Shown: piece after piece, positions 46,601-52,874 of the stretch
How the letters are laid out: each line of letters opens with the position of its first letter
Numbering within the stretch: the first letter of the stretch is position 1
DNA from: an uncultured Opitutaceae bacterium
GTDB lineage: Bacteria; Verrucomicrobiota; Verrucomicrobiia; Opitutales; Opitutaceae
Direction: 5' to 3'
Assembly (NCBI GenBank): GCA_937958045.1
Contig: CALFXL010000002.1
Coordinates: forward strand, 1 to 64,000
DNA: 64,000 nucleotides
The notes under the pieces: generated by a model
Database searches by the model: none
What the model saw: only the letters and a program-made list of their open reading frames with translations
Told to the model about the DNA's origin: nothing
Program-made: the position numbers and the translations under genes

Positions 46601-47530
46601 CACGATTTCCCCGGCGTATTCGGGCTCGGCAAATCTCACGGTAGCGCCGGCGGCGATGGACAGCGCGGTCCCCACGGCGACAGCGCTGTTACGCGCGGCG
46701 AGGAGGAGGGTGCCTTCGTTGACATTGGTGGTGCCGGAGTACGAGTGATCGGCGCCATTGAAAAGCGTCAGCGTGCCCGTGCCCGTTTTCGTGAGAGCCT
46801 GCGCTCCTCCTAGTCTGGCGTTGAAAACCAATTCGGCGTCGCCCGAGACGTTGATCGCCTGAGGTTCCGCCAGCGTGGTATCGAGCGCATACCAGCTTTT
46901 GCCGTCGGGCCAGTTGGCCGTGATGCCGCCTGTCAGTGTGATGGGCTCGCCGTAAATGTCGTAGAAATTCGCTTCGATCGTGATCGAGTTGATCGGAGTG
47001 CCGGTGGGAAGATTGTTGATGCTTTCGCGAGTGGTCACGCCATCGGCGGGGAAAATGAGCGTGGCGCCCGCTTCGGGAGCGACATTACCCACCCAGTTTT
47101 CAGGGATCGTCCACTCCCGATAAGGCCCGGCGCCGCTCCATACAAACACGCCGTCGGAAGCGGTGATGGTGAATTGTTTCTCGAACGTGCCGCCGTTGCC
47201 GTCGTCGCTCTTGATGCGGATGGAATAACTCCCTGTGACGAGCGTGCTCGAATCATTTGCGAGGAGGGACGATTCGGAAATGGCGAATAACGCGTTGTCC
47301 GTGTCGCCTTCGCCGGCGACGAGCGTGTATGTGTGGTCGCTCGTGTCATCGTCGGCACTGGTCAACATGCCGACCACGGCATTGGCGCCAGCGGTCTGGT
47401 AGATCGTCGTCCGGCTGAGCAATATATCCGTCGGCGCCGCAATGGCAGGCTGAGCGCAGAAAAGAACCGCGGCGAGTAAACCACAGAGCCAGTGAAGACC
47501 TGAAACACGAAAGCGGGAGATATGATGCAT
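37691..47530 (-). CDS. giant surface protein: autotransporter-type beta-strand repeats, Ig-like domains, degenerate PL1 domain
   Basis: 3,279 residues from ATG 47530, signal peptide LCGLLAAVLFCAQPAIA. Approximate layout: cadherin-like 30-125; autotransporter-associated beta-strand repeats from about 227 to 2060 (units like GTLTLSGTNTYTGSTTINGG and SVASDANLGSGSISLNGG), interrupted near 1143-1320 by a cadherin-like domain and a CSLREA-type segment (DGFSLREALDRSLAQ); Ig-like domain near 2130-2430; three bacterial Ig domains 2433-2743; Ig-like 2747-2833; PL1 domain 2845-3140; Ig-like 3150-3240; tail GGGGSPSIWFFAAIAM plus RRR. No autotransporter barrel. The PL1 domain has HHNRWSSGVDAHIP, where the catalytic Arg is His. 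The central part (about 41.4-46.1 kb) has lower GC than both ends. Probably an adhesin or pectin-binding surface protein; the function is inferred. Confidence 0.9.
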   Translation of the reverse strand: MHHISRFRVSGLHWLCGLLAAVLFCAQPAIAAPTDILLSRTTIYQTAGANAVVGMLTSADDDTSDHTYTLVAGEGDTDNALFAISESSLLANDSSTLVTGSYSIRIKSDDGNGGTFEKQFTITASDGVFVWSGAGPYREWTIPENWVGNVAPEAGATLIFPADGVTTRESINNLPTGTPINSITIEANFYDIYGEPITLTGGITANWPDGKSWYALDTTLAEPQAINVSGDAELVFNARLGGAQALTKTGTGTLTLFNGADHSYSGTTNVNEGTLLLAARNSAVAVGTALSIAAGATVRFAEPEYAGEIVTDGQIASAVSVTVDEGGTLDLNGRIGTLHNLTLTGGRVITGTGGSLILTGSLTTYASSVSSTIEGPGTLDLNGNTLQISVGHHASLATDLEIGAVIKNGALTKTGAGTLKLSGVNTYGGDTTVSAGTLALSGGDAISANSSVSVASGATLALSSNETIGNLSGAGNIDLGSSVLTTTQTDNTTFSGNISGTGGLTITQHINAGYSLTLSGTNSYSGNTTTTNYGWVRLDGDASVSANSALRIHDSSKVTLLSDQTVGSLSMNTTSATLDLGVGGYTLTAGGNNTSTNALGAIFGSGNLWKQGTGTMIVGSINNTYNGNTIVTGGTLSIASDASLGNGAVILASPDATLAIIGNTTIDNAIAITDTATINVSANATISGIINGDNLIKAGTAKLTLSGNNTYTGTTSVSAGTLSIGASTALGNGNILLASGTTLEATGVTDITNNIVLNGNATLSNSANVTVSGNISGNFNLTKSGNLTLTLSGTNTYAGTIVSAGALSIASDSNLGSGTVSLANTATLSITGNTTIDNAITLTGNATINAAANATISGAINGGFNLTKSGASTLTLTGTNTYTGSTTINGGTLSVAGDANLGVGTINLGAGNSTLAVTNGGTIDNNLSLTGSAALQVVSDLTWSGAISGNNTLNKTGAGTLTLSATNTATGPMTVSAGTLLVTGSVVSATNVSNGATLGGTGTVGNIVTVQNGGTLSPGVSGVNGGIGKLTINGGLDMQSGSILAIQIKGTDAGDDYDQLVVSGAVNISDAILAPIHSYTADNGDEYIIIDNDGVDDISGIFAGLAQSGTITAGGNGAKLTANYTGSDGNDFILIGPINNSPIVNNLSGSMAYSAGDTVLLDSGADVEVSDVEDDADNWNGGSLLIQRTFGGIADSAANDIFGFDAGMSFATDGGNITYGGQRLATFTNGSGVLTISFIGDEIAVNTSMVEQLIRNITYRNDTPYGDATIRFSLTDSGGRTTHSDVTLTCSTIYVNTTNDDIDGDAADGFSLREALDRSLAQASADTIYVVLPDNSTITFGAGVVSGAGDTLNFSSARGLTVTGSTLTLDGALTINTGNSDVTLGSNLVGTATLTKVGTGTLTLTNTDNEASFSGDIALNGGILAVGADDALSSGDLRFDGGTLKVSTGGTVIDNAMSFGNGGGTLHADVDWAASGVFSGSGQFNKTGFFGILTLSGTSGHTGVTSIAEGMLAVGGDENLGTGILELNGGAFSVNTTGKTIDNNIHVTSQSGIIQIDLGIETTLSGLISGTSEILKNGGGKLNLTNSGNSATSWSLRQVNGTTAIASADMIGSGNLRLGGGTLEVNATQDSTFNQAVQVTSATTINADGSNSAVILTFGGAMTGSGALSLNAGDSRIYLTQASGLTGDLTISSSGPDSLVAAINSSTLGTGQITLTNGATLGIAGPTRTFTNNIVLAGDATLRTGDSSGGTITFSGVISESGGSRNLTTYAYTSGGGTAIELTGLNTYTGTTTVVGGKLMVASDANLGAGNILLNGGTLNVTGATTIDNAVAVSASSTIQVDAATTLSGIISGGGNLAKTGSESLTLTGIQTHSGNVILSAGTLSVASDANLTSGNIVFNGGTLAVTGATTIDNNIAFNVSRSGTIEANAAATLSGVLSGSGSFIKTGSAELTLTGTQTHSGTTQISAGTLSVASDANLGSGSISLNGGALAISSATTIDNNIILDAVSAIHTPAPVTLSGVISGGADLTKTGSSLLLLTNTNTYSGHLIVSAGELRVTGSTAGAITVSTGSTLSGTGSVGGVTAQNGATLSPGASPGSLTINGNLFLAPGSNLLIEINGTTAGTQYDQIIVNGTATVAGATLVIAHDYPGTPDDIYTIIANDGDDAITGTFTNIEQNSVFLAPGNDTLLKASYLGDSGNDFILGIPTNPNVLDVSATSADGTYKIGDEITLSVTFDIPVVVGTTGGIPTLLLETGTDDRAAVYHSGSGTPTLLFIYTVQPGDNSVDLDYTTSTALALNNGSIRSQADWDAILTLPTPGSTGSLAANKALAIDGIRPTATIVVADTALKIGETSLVTITFNEAVFGFDINDLTVGNGTVSTLSTEDSITWTTTLTPSESVQEATNVITVDNTGVVDAAGNTGAGTSNSNNYAVDTTAPEASSAPDLTAESDSGFSETDNITNVTLPSFIGTAEANASIELFADAISVGTTSVDPSGNWSITLASALAEGTYSFTARVTDNSGNTGPLSAALEVIIDTTAPAAPVLIAISDDTGSSDSDRITSDTTLILSGTGEAGQSVELFRNTTSIGTAPINADGAWSFDYSDTVLAAGSHTFTAKTIDVAGNVSAESATFLVEIDTETPAAPEIVAIANDTGISATDRITNVNTLVFAGVSDPLVTVTLSRNGVGIIGTTTSDAGGVWSFDYSATALADGFHVFTAFAGDTAGNTSATSADFTVTVDTTPPTITAQPQGGTPSINSSFTLSVQAADAHALTYRWHLNGNPLSDSPQHNGTQTTLLTLTAIDPAHAAGDYTVVITDTAGNTTTSAPANIVVLADFPEPQADGYAEHTTGGSRDGVIVTVNTAADFRLYAESPTPAIITVSGILNLDTTPVVINSDKTIQGANAEATLVGNLYVGPGVRNVIIQGLNLTNPGVAAAPLPMNANFIMAAAPAAQGDALTIAGARLVFVTRCTFFDAADHAIQIIDGADEVTLSWNEFYYTSGHTGQRHSVLIGNSSGDATAPRVSIHHNRWSSGVDAHIPLVHQGRVHFYNNVIAFTGNTATTEVSPRAELLSERNLYQGVAAPLTVTSSGNQQGRVFAHENTYVGTTGAAPYTGNDTVFTPPHSYEALPVSDIAVVLEAAGNQSGGDYTAPVTATARISGPDTPIPLLAGFTLTAVPNGFTPISWQWRLNNQSIPGATSATYQVSRAEAKDVGTYTVALSFASGDVVVSSPLDISVNTQVEPEKFSMRGHGGGGSPSIWFFAAIAMTALLRTIARRRLG

Positions 47531-47694
47531 GGAAAAGGACAGGCCGGCGGCCCCCCTTTTCGCATCGGGTCCTTCGCGTTGAAGCTTAAGGAGTTTTTAT
47601 GAATCCCATGAGGTTACGTGCTCAGGCGAGAAGCCTGCCGATCAACACCGCGCGGAGCGGAGTGTTTTGAACCGATCCATCCCCGGCGCTCGTT

Positions 47695-48555
47695 TTAGAG
47701 CCCGGCGGCTTTCTTACGACGCAGCTCGTGCGCTTTCGCGACGGAGAGAAATTCGTAGAAGCCGTGCAACTTGGCGAAGTAGTAGCCGGCGCGTCCGTCG
47801 AGGATGCCGAGCTGGAAAAAGTAAACATAGCAGAAACGCAGCGTCGGGCGGAAAGGGAGGCGGCGCACGAATTGTTTCAGGCGACGCTTAAACTTGGTGC
47901 CGCCGAGCTGGAGATGTTGGGCGGCGTGCGCGCCTTCCTGGACGTCAAGTGCCGCTTCCCAGTTGGAGTAACGGTTGTGCTTCTCGACAAAAACATCGAC
48001 CGAGGGAAACGCGTAGTGGTCCATCTCCGACTTGAGGCGACCGGTCTCGCCTTGGACGACGATGTGTTCGTGGACCTCGTTGTCGCCGCTGCCGGTCGCG
48101 CCGGCGACGAGGCGTTCATAGCGGCCGAGTTTGTGTTTAAAGAGACGCAGATTCCAGTTCGGGTAATACGCGTGCTTCAACCATTGGCCCATGAACATGA
48201 AGCGGCGGTTGATCCAGTATCCAGTTTTTCCATACCCGTCGTGCGCGATGATGTCGGCAAACTCCGCGGCGGTTTCGGGCGGCAACACTTCGTCGGCATC
48301 GACGATAAAAACCCATTCGTGCTTGAACGGCAGATTCTCGAGCGCCCAGTTTTTCTTCTTGGGCCAGACGCCGTTGAAATCGAATTGGACGACTTTCGCG
48401 CCGGTGGCTTCGGCGATGGCCTGCGAGCCGTCGGTGCTGTGGGAATCCACCACGAAAATCTCGTCGGCCCACGCGAGTGCGGCGAGGCAGCGCGGGAGAT
48501 TGGCAGCCTCGTTTTTGATCGGGATCAGGATGGAGACGGGTACTTTCGGATTCAC
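47695..48555 (-). CDS. glycosyltransferase family 2, lipopolysaccharide-core type
   Basis: 286 residues from GTG 48555 (NPKVPVSILIPIKNEA); no ATG is available at a sensible place, and the reading frame upstream overlaps the acetyltransferase gene. GT-A fold landmarks: SILIPIKNEAANLPRCL, FVVDSHSTDGSQAIAE, WVFIVDADEVL (metal-binding DxD region), then NRRFMFMGQWLKHAYYPNW. This pattern is like the WaaE/KdtX beta-glucosyltransferase group that acts on the inner core of LPS. It is the last gene of the polysaccharide cluster, 149 bases after the acetyltransferase. C-terminal helix region is basic, suiting membrane contact. Confidence 0.9.
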   Translation of the reverse strand: MNPKVPVSILIPIKNEAANLPRCLAALAWADEIFVVDSHSTDGSQAIAEATGAKVVQFDFNGVWPKKKNWALENLPFKHEWVFIVDADEVLPPETAAEFADIIAHDGYGKTGYWINRRFMFMGQWLKHAYYPNWNLRLFKHKLGRYERLVAGATGSGDNEVHEHIVVQGETGRLKSEMDHYAFPSVDVFVEKHNRYSNWEAALDVQEGAHAAQHLQLGGTKFKRRLKQFVRRLPFRPTLRFCYVYFFQLGILDGRAGYYFAKLHGFYEFLSVAKAHELRRKKAAGL

Positions 48556-48704
48556 GTGGAGGGCACAAAGGTGAGAAGGTGGACTGGCTGGGCCAAGAGG
48601 TAAATCGGTGGATCTGACGGCAGTAGTTGGTAATTGGTCGTTGGGAGTTAGGAACTGTGGTGCGGAGGGACTGGAGTTCCCAATTACGAAACACCAACTA
48701 CAAA

Positions 48705-49274
48705 CTACTCCGCCCGCGATGCAGGTCGTGTGCCGATGACTTTTGCGGGATTGCCCGCGACGATCGCGGAGGGTGCGACGTCTTTGGTGACGACGGAGCA
48801 AGCGCCGACGATCGCGCCATCGCCCACGCGCACGCCGGGAAGGATGAACGCGCGCGCGCCGACAAACACGTCGCGCCCGATGTGAATCGGGCTCGTTTGC
48901 AACGGCAGCGCGGGCGACGCGAAGTCGTGCGTGCCCGTGCAGAGATACGCTTCCTGCGCGATGGTTGCGCCTTCGTGGATGACGATGGGTCCGAGGGTGT
49001 ACGCGTTGGCGCGATCGCCGAGACACGCGCGATGGTGCAGTGTGAGATTCCACGGGAGCTGGATGCGCGCGCGCTGATGCACGAACGGCTTGCCATGAAT
49101 TTCTGCACCGAAAAATCGCAGCACCAACAGCCGCCACGGATTGAGCGGCTTCGGCGTCCACGCGCAGAGGAGCAGCCACGCGTATTCCCACACGAGCGCC
49201 GCCACGCGTTGGCGGAACGTCCACGGCGAATCATACGGCGTGGCTTGCGCGTGGGTTTTTATTTCAGTGCTCAT
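48705..49274 (-). CDS. WcaF-type hexapeptide-repeat acetyltransferase
   Basis: 189 residues from ATG 49274. A left-handed beta-helix is visible: ARIQLPWNLTLHHRACLGDR, PIVIHEGATIAQEAYLCTG, HDFASPALPLQTSPIHIG and VFVGARAFILPGVRVGDGAI, ending in SVVTKDVAPSAIVAGNPAKVIG as in colanic acid acetyltransferase WcaF and related enzymes. It uses acetyl-CoA to acetylate a sugar hydroxyl. Histidine-rich THDF is the usual catalytic site. It is 57 bases from the preceding glycosyltransferase gene, so it probably decorates that polymer. Confidence 0.92.
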   Translation of the reverse strand: MSTEIKTHAQATPYDSPWTFRQRVAALVWEYAWLLLCAWTPKPLNPWRLLVLRFFGAEIHGKPFVHQRARIQLPWNLTLHHRACLGDRANAYTLGPIVIHEGATIAQEAYLCTGTHDFASPALPLQTSPIHIGRDVFVGARAFILPGVRVGDGAIVGACSVVTKDVAPSAIVAGNPAKVIGTRPASRAE

Positions 49275-49331
49275 GCGTGCTGACGGCGAAGTGCTTAGGA
49301 AGGATTGGCGCGAAAAGCACGAAAAACGAAC

Positions 49332-50447
49332 TCAGCGTTTACCGAGCAGCGCCGCGAAGTCGTCGAGGAAATCGCCGGCGATCTTCGGCAAAGTGTAATC
49401 GCGCGCGGTCTGCCACGCATGGGCGCGTATCCGTTCGATGGATGCAGTGTCGGGCAACAGGCGCGACAGTGTTTGCGAAAGCGCTTCGGCGGGATCGGCC
49501 GCGCGGTGATTAAAGACGAGTCCGTTTTCGCCGGGCGTGATGAAGTCCTGAAAACAGGCGAGCCCCGAGACGACGGGTGCGCAGCCCGCGGCCATCGCTT
49601 CGAGCGCGGCGAGCCCAAAGGTTTCTCCTTTTTCGGCGAGCGACGGATACACGAAGACGCGCGCCTGCCGGTAGTGTTCGATGAGCTGAGCTTCGTCGAA
49701 AACGCGTCCGACAAAATCGACCTGATCAGCGATCGGCGTCGCCGCCGCGCGCAGTTCGTTGATGTGCGTTTCACCGCCGCCGCCGTACGCCGTTTCCCAC
49801 GGACCAACGATCTTCAAACGCCAGCGCGAGCGCAGCTCGATCGGCAGTCGCGCAAAACCTTCGATCAACAAACGCACGCCTTTTTCCGGATGCACGCGGC
49901 CGACGTAGAGCAATGTGTTTTCCCCCTCGGCGCGCGTGGGCAGCAGATAACGATCGGCGAGCGGATACGGGATCACACGCACGCGTTTTTCCGCCGAAGG
50001 ATCTTCGGCGACGATGGCGTCGCGGATGGGAGCGGAGACGGTTTGCAGAATCGCGCGCCGATAGAGTTTGAGCTGACCTTTGGGATAACGCGCGACATGC
50101 ACGTAGGGGATGCCGCTGCGACGACGCGCGAGCACGGGCATCCAAAACGTATTGGTCACAAGAATGTCGGCCTCGGGCAGCCGTCCGCGCGTCCGCAGGC
50201 TGTACCAGAAATCGCACAGCATGCGTCGCGGAAACGAGCGCGGCGATGTGAAGCCGGAGAGACGTTCGTGACGCACGCCGGCGATCGTTTCCTGCGCGGG
50301 CAGTTGCGGATGCGCGCGCGAGAAGTGCGACACCTGGTGGCCTTGCCGGACGAACTCTTGTCCGAGCGAGAACCAGACTTTTTCGACCGCGCCGCCGAGG
50401 ATGGCGGGGACGGGGAGGAACGGGCCTTGAACGATGGTGATGCGCAC
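49332..50447 (-). CDS. GT4-family glycosyltransferase
   Basis: 371 residues from GTG 50447 (RITIVQGPFLPVPA). N-terminal Rossmann domain has GGAVEKVWFSLGQEFVRQGH; the nucleotide-sugar domain has TLLYVGRVHPEKGVRLLIEG, VFVYPSLAEKGETFGLAALE and EAMAAGCAPVVSG, the E-x7-E motif of retaining GT-B enzymes of family 4. The acceptor and sugar cannot be inferred. It is 22 bases downstream of the next GT4 gene in the cluster. Confidence 0.92.
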   Translation of the reverse strand: MRITIVQGPFLPVPAILGGAVEKVWFSLGQEFVRQGHQVSHFSRAHPQLPAQETIAGVRHERLSGFTSPRSFPRRMLCDFWYSLRTRGRLPEADILVTNTFWMPVLARRRSGIPYVHVARYPKGQLKLYRRAILQTVSAPIRDAIVAEDPSAEKRVRVIPYPLADRYLLPTRAEGENTLLYVGRVHPEKGVRLLIEGFARLPIELRSRWRLKIVGPWETAYGGGGETHINELRAAATPIADQVDFVGRVFDEAQLIEHYRQARVFVYPSLAEKGETFGLAALEAMAAGCAPVVSGLACFQDFITPGENGLVFNHRAADPAEALSQTLSRLLPDTASIERIRAHAWQTARDYTLPKIAGDFLDDFAALLGKR

Positions 50448-50469
50448 GTGCTAAGAAGCGGGAAAACGA

Positions 50470-51666
50470 TCAAACAACCGCCGAGGAGCGGGTGTCGAGC
50501 AGTCGAAAAAGTTCGTCGCGAAACCGGCGCGCGGCGCGTTCGACCTCGAAATGTTTTTCGAAACAGGCGCGGGCGGCGTCGGCCATTTTGTTGCGCGCAT
50601 CGGCGCCGAGCGAGAGCCAGCGTTGCAGCAGACGCGCGGTGCCTTCGAGGGTGGCGGATTCGACGAACGCGGCGTTGTCAGTATCGAGTTCTTTCCACAA
50701 CGCGAAGCGATCGGAAATGAGCACGGGCCGACTGCAGGCAAGCGACTCGATCACGGAGGCGCCGAAGTTTTCTTGTTCCGATGGCTGCACAAATGCTTCC
50801 GCGCCGCTCAACGCTCCCCAGCGAACATCACCCGTGAGCGGGCCAAGCCAGTGCACCGCTTGCGCAATACCCTCGGACTCCGCGAGCGCTTGCAGCGTGC
50901 GTTGATAACGCGGGCTCGGCGAAGGGCCGGCGATCACCAGATCGGGCGCGGTGCCCGCGTGGGAGAGCGGATAGTTTCGCGCCACGCGCGCGTAAGCGCG
51001 CAGCAAACGTTTTAATCCGCGACCCGGCTGAATCGGTCCGAGATGAAGAAAATACCGATGCTTCGCAGCGGAAGGACACGCGGCTTGCCACGCCGCGCTC
51101 CAGTCGGCGGGAAGTCCTGCAGGCCGCGCCGCGCCGACGGGGATGATGCACGCGTTGGCTTGGTAGCGCGGGAAGGTTTTTTGCGCGCGCTCCTGCTCGG
51201 TGATGCTCGAATAAAACACCGCGCGAGCATCGCGAAGGACATGACGCTCGGCGAAGTGCCAGTAGATCCATTTCTTGAAGTGCTTAAATGGATACGTGCG
51301 TCGGATCGCGGGATCGAGCATGCCGTGCGGCACGACGAAATACGGTGGCGCTCCCATCGAGCGCGAGGCGGCGCGCACGGCCGGACCGAACGCTTCCCAC
51401 AATCCATGCACGATCACCGCGTCGTAACCTTCGAGATGTCGATTGAGCCAGGGACGAAGTTGCGACGAATAACCGTAGCGCGAGCGCGCCGGTCCGATGG
51501 GGAAAGTTTCCACATTGTCCGCAAACGGTTTCGCCGCGGCCGCCTCCATTGTCACGAACGCCGTCTCGATGCCGAGGCGTTCGAGCGCCGGCGTGATTGC
51601 GCGGACCGTGGACGCCGGGCCGCCGACGCTCGGGTCGATGGTGGCGATGGCGCGCAGGATTTTCAT
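50470..51666 (-). CDS. GT4-family glycosyltransferase
   Basis: 398 residues from ATG 51666 (MKILRAIATIDPSVGGPAST). The donor-binding half shows FLHLGPIQPGRGLKRLLRAY and AFVQPSEQENFGASVIESLA followed by CSRPVLISD, again a retaining GT-B glycosyltransferase pattern; VVPHGMLDPAIRRTYPFKHF in the acceptor half resembles the WcaI/WbaZ-type branch. Its start overlaps the preceding gene's stop by ATGA, indicating translational coupling. Acceptor unknown. Confidence 0.92.
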   Translation of the reverse strand: MKILRAIATIDPSVGGPASTVRAITPALERLGIETAFVTMEAAAAKPFADNVETFPIGPARSRYGYSSQLRPWLNRHLEGYDAVIVHGLWEAFGPAVRAASRSMGAPPYFVVPHGMLDPAIRRTYPFKHFKKWIYWHFAERHVLRDARAVFYSSITEQERAQKTFPRYQANACIIPVGAARPAGLPADWSAAWQAACPSAAKHRYFLHLGPIQPGRGLKRLLRAYARVARNYPLSHAGTAPDLVIAGPSPSPRYQRTLQALAESEGIAQAVHWLGPLTGDVRWGALSGAEAFVQPSEQENFGASVIESLACSRPVLISDRFALWKELDTDNAAFVESATLEGTARLLQRWLSLGADARNKMADAARACFEKHFEVERAARRFRDELFRLLDTRSSAVV

Positions 51667-52874
51667 CGGGCGGAAAACGGTTCGCGGTGCGGGTGAGCGA
51701 CGAGCAGGCTGTAGAGTTCCTGGTAGGCGTCGAGCATCGCGTCGGGGGCCCAGCGCACCGCGCGCGCGAGTCCGGCGGCGCGCAACGGCGCGGGATTCGC
51801 AAGTGCTGCCGAGATGCGGCTCGCGGCATCGCGTGGATCGGCCGGATCGAGGTACACCGCGGCGTCGCCACCGACTTCGGTCATTGGCGCGCGATTCGAT
51901 GTGAACACCGGGCAACCGCACGCCTGCGCTTCGGCGACGGGCCAGCCGAAGCCTTCTTCCCACGAGGGAAAAATGAGTCCCGCCGCGAGCGAGTAGGCGG
52001 CGCGCAATTCTTCGTTGGAAAGATTCTGTATCCGAAAAATGGATTCACGCAGTCCGTGTTGGGCGATCAACATTTCCTGCTCGGGATCGAAGGCGGGCCC
52101 CGCGTAGAGCAGCGGAAGTGGCGACGCGTGATGTTCGCGCAGGGCCGCGAGGATCGCGATGAGTCCCGTGCGGTTTTTGTACCATTGGGCGCCGCCGATG
52201 CCGAAGAGGAAGCCGTCCGCTTTCAGGTGCGGCGCAAACGAAGTGACTTCCGCGGGAGGCAGTTGTCTCGCGAGCGCGTGATGGAGCATCGACCGCGCAT
52301 CGTCGGCCGGCATGGGGGCGTAAGGGTAATTGAGTGAGTTGGGCACGACGGCCACAGAAGCATCGGACAAACCGGCCAATCGCTGAAGGTCTTGGCGCGT
52401 TTTTTCCGAAACACAGGCGGCGGCGCGCAGGCGCGCGAGATTCCGCAGGATCCACTCCTGATATTTCACGCCGGAGCGGCCGGGACGACTTTGCGGAAAC
52501 TCACCGCGGGCGGCGCGAATCGGCAGCAGATCGTGCACGGTCACGAGCAATGGCACGGCGGCGAGCGCCGGCGCGTACACGGCATTGCTGTGATCGATGA
52601 TGTGAAAAACCGTGCCGGCGGGTTGCGCGCGCGAACGACGGCGCAGCTCGCGAGGAAAGCGCAGAAATTTATCGAGATAGCTGAGGTATTTGGGGAGCCC
52701 GCCATAGCGATAGTGGCGGACGCCTTTCACGAAGAATGGAGTGGGGCGCCAGGTTTCCAACGCGATACCGCGCGCGGCGAAACCCTGCGCGAGCGCGTTC
52801 TCGAAACGCAACATGCTCTCCTGCCGATCGAGCGGGAAGTTGCCGATGAGGATCAGCTTCTTCACTGCGTTCAC
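51663..52874 (-). CDS. GT4-family glycosyltransferase
   Basis: 403 residues from GTG 52874 (NAVKKLILIGNFPLDRQESM). Landmarks are FHIIDHSNAVYAPALAAVPL and TVHDLLPIRAA (acceptor half), DGFLFGIGGAQWYKNRTGLI (start of donor half) and LIFPSWEEGFGWPVAEAQAC with the E-x7-E pair. The domain order is that of retaining GT-B enzymes adding a hexose to a surface glycan. The start shares four bases (GTGA) with the end of the Wzy-like gene and its stop overlaps the next GT, so three cistrons are coupled. Confidence 0.9.
   Translation of the reverse strand: MNAVKKLILIGNFPLDRQESMLRFENALAQGFAARGIALETWRPTPFFVKGVRHYRYGGLPKYLSYLDKFLRFPRELRRRSRAQPAGTVFHIIDHSNAVYAPALAAVPLLVTVHDLLPIRAARGEFPQSRPGRSGVKYQEWILRNLARLRAAACVSEKTRQDLQRLAGLSDASVAVVPNSLNYPYAPMPADDARSMLHHALARQLPPAEVTSFAPHLKADGFLFGIGGAQWYKNRTGLIAILAALREHHASPLPLLYAGPAFDPEQEMLIAQHGLRESIFRIQNLSNEELRAAYSLAAGLIFPSWEEGFGWPVAEAQACGCPVFTSNRAPMTEVGGDAAVYLDPADPRDAASRISAALANPAPLRAAGLARAVRWAPDAMLDAYQELYSLLVAHPHREPFSAR

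Noticed and set aside
25300..47530. Tandem repeats in the giant genes as possible CRISPR arrays
   Set aside because: The repeats code for Ig-like and beta-strand domains, are divergent, in frame and have no spacer pattern.
47623..47637. CAGGC/GCCTG hairpin between the polysaccharide cluster and the giant gene as terminator
   Set aside because: Only five base pairs and no T-tract.
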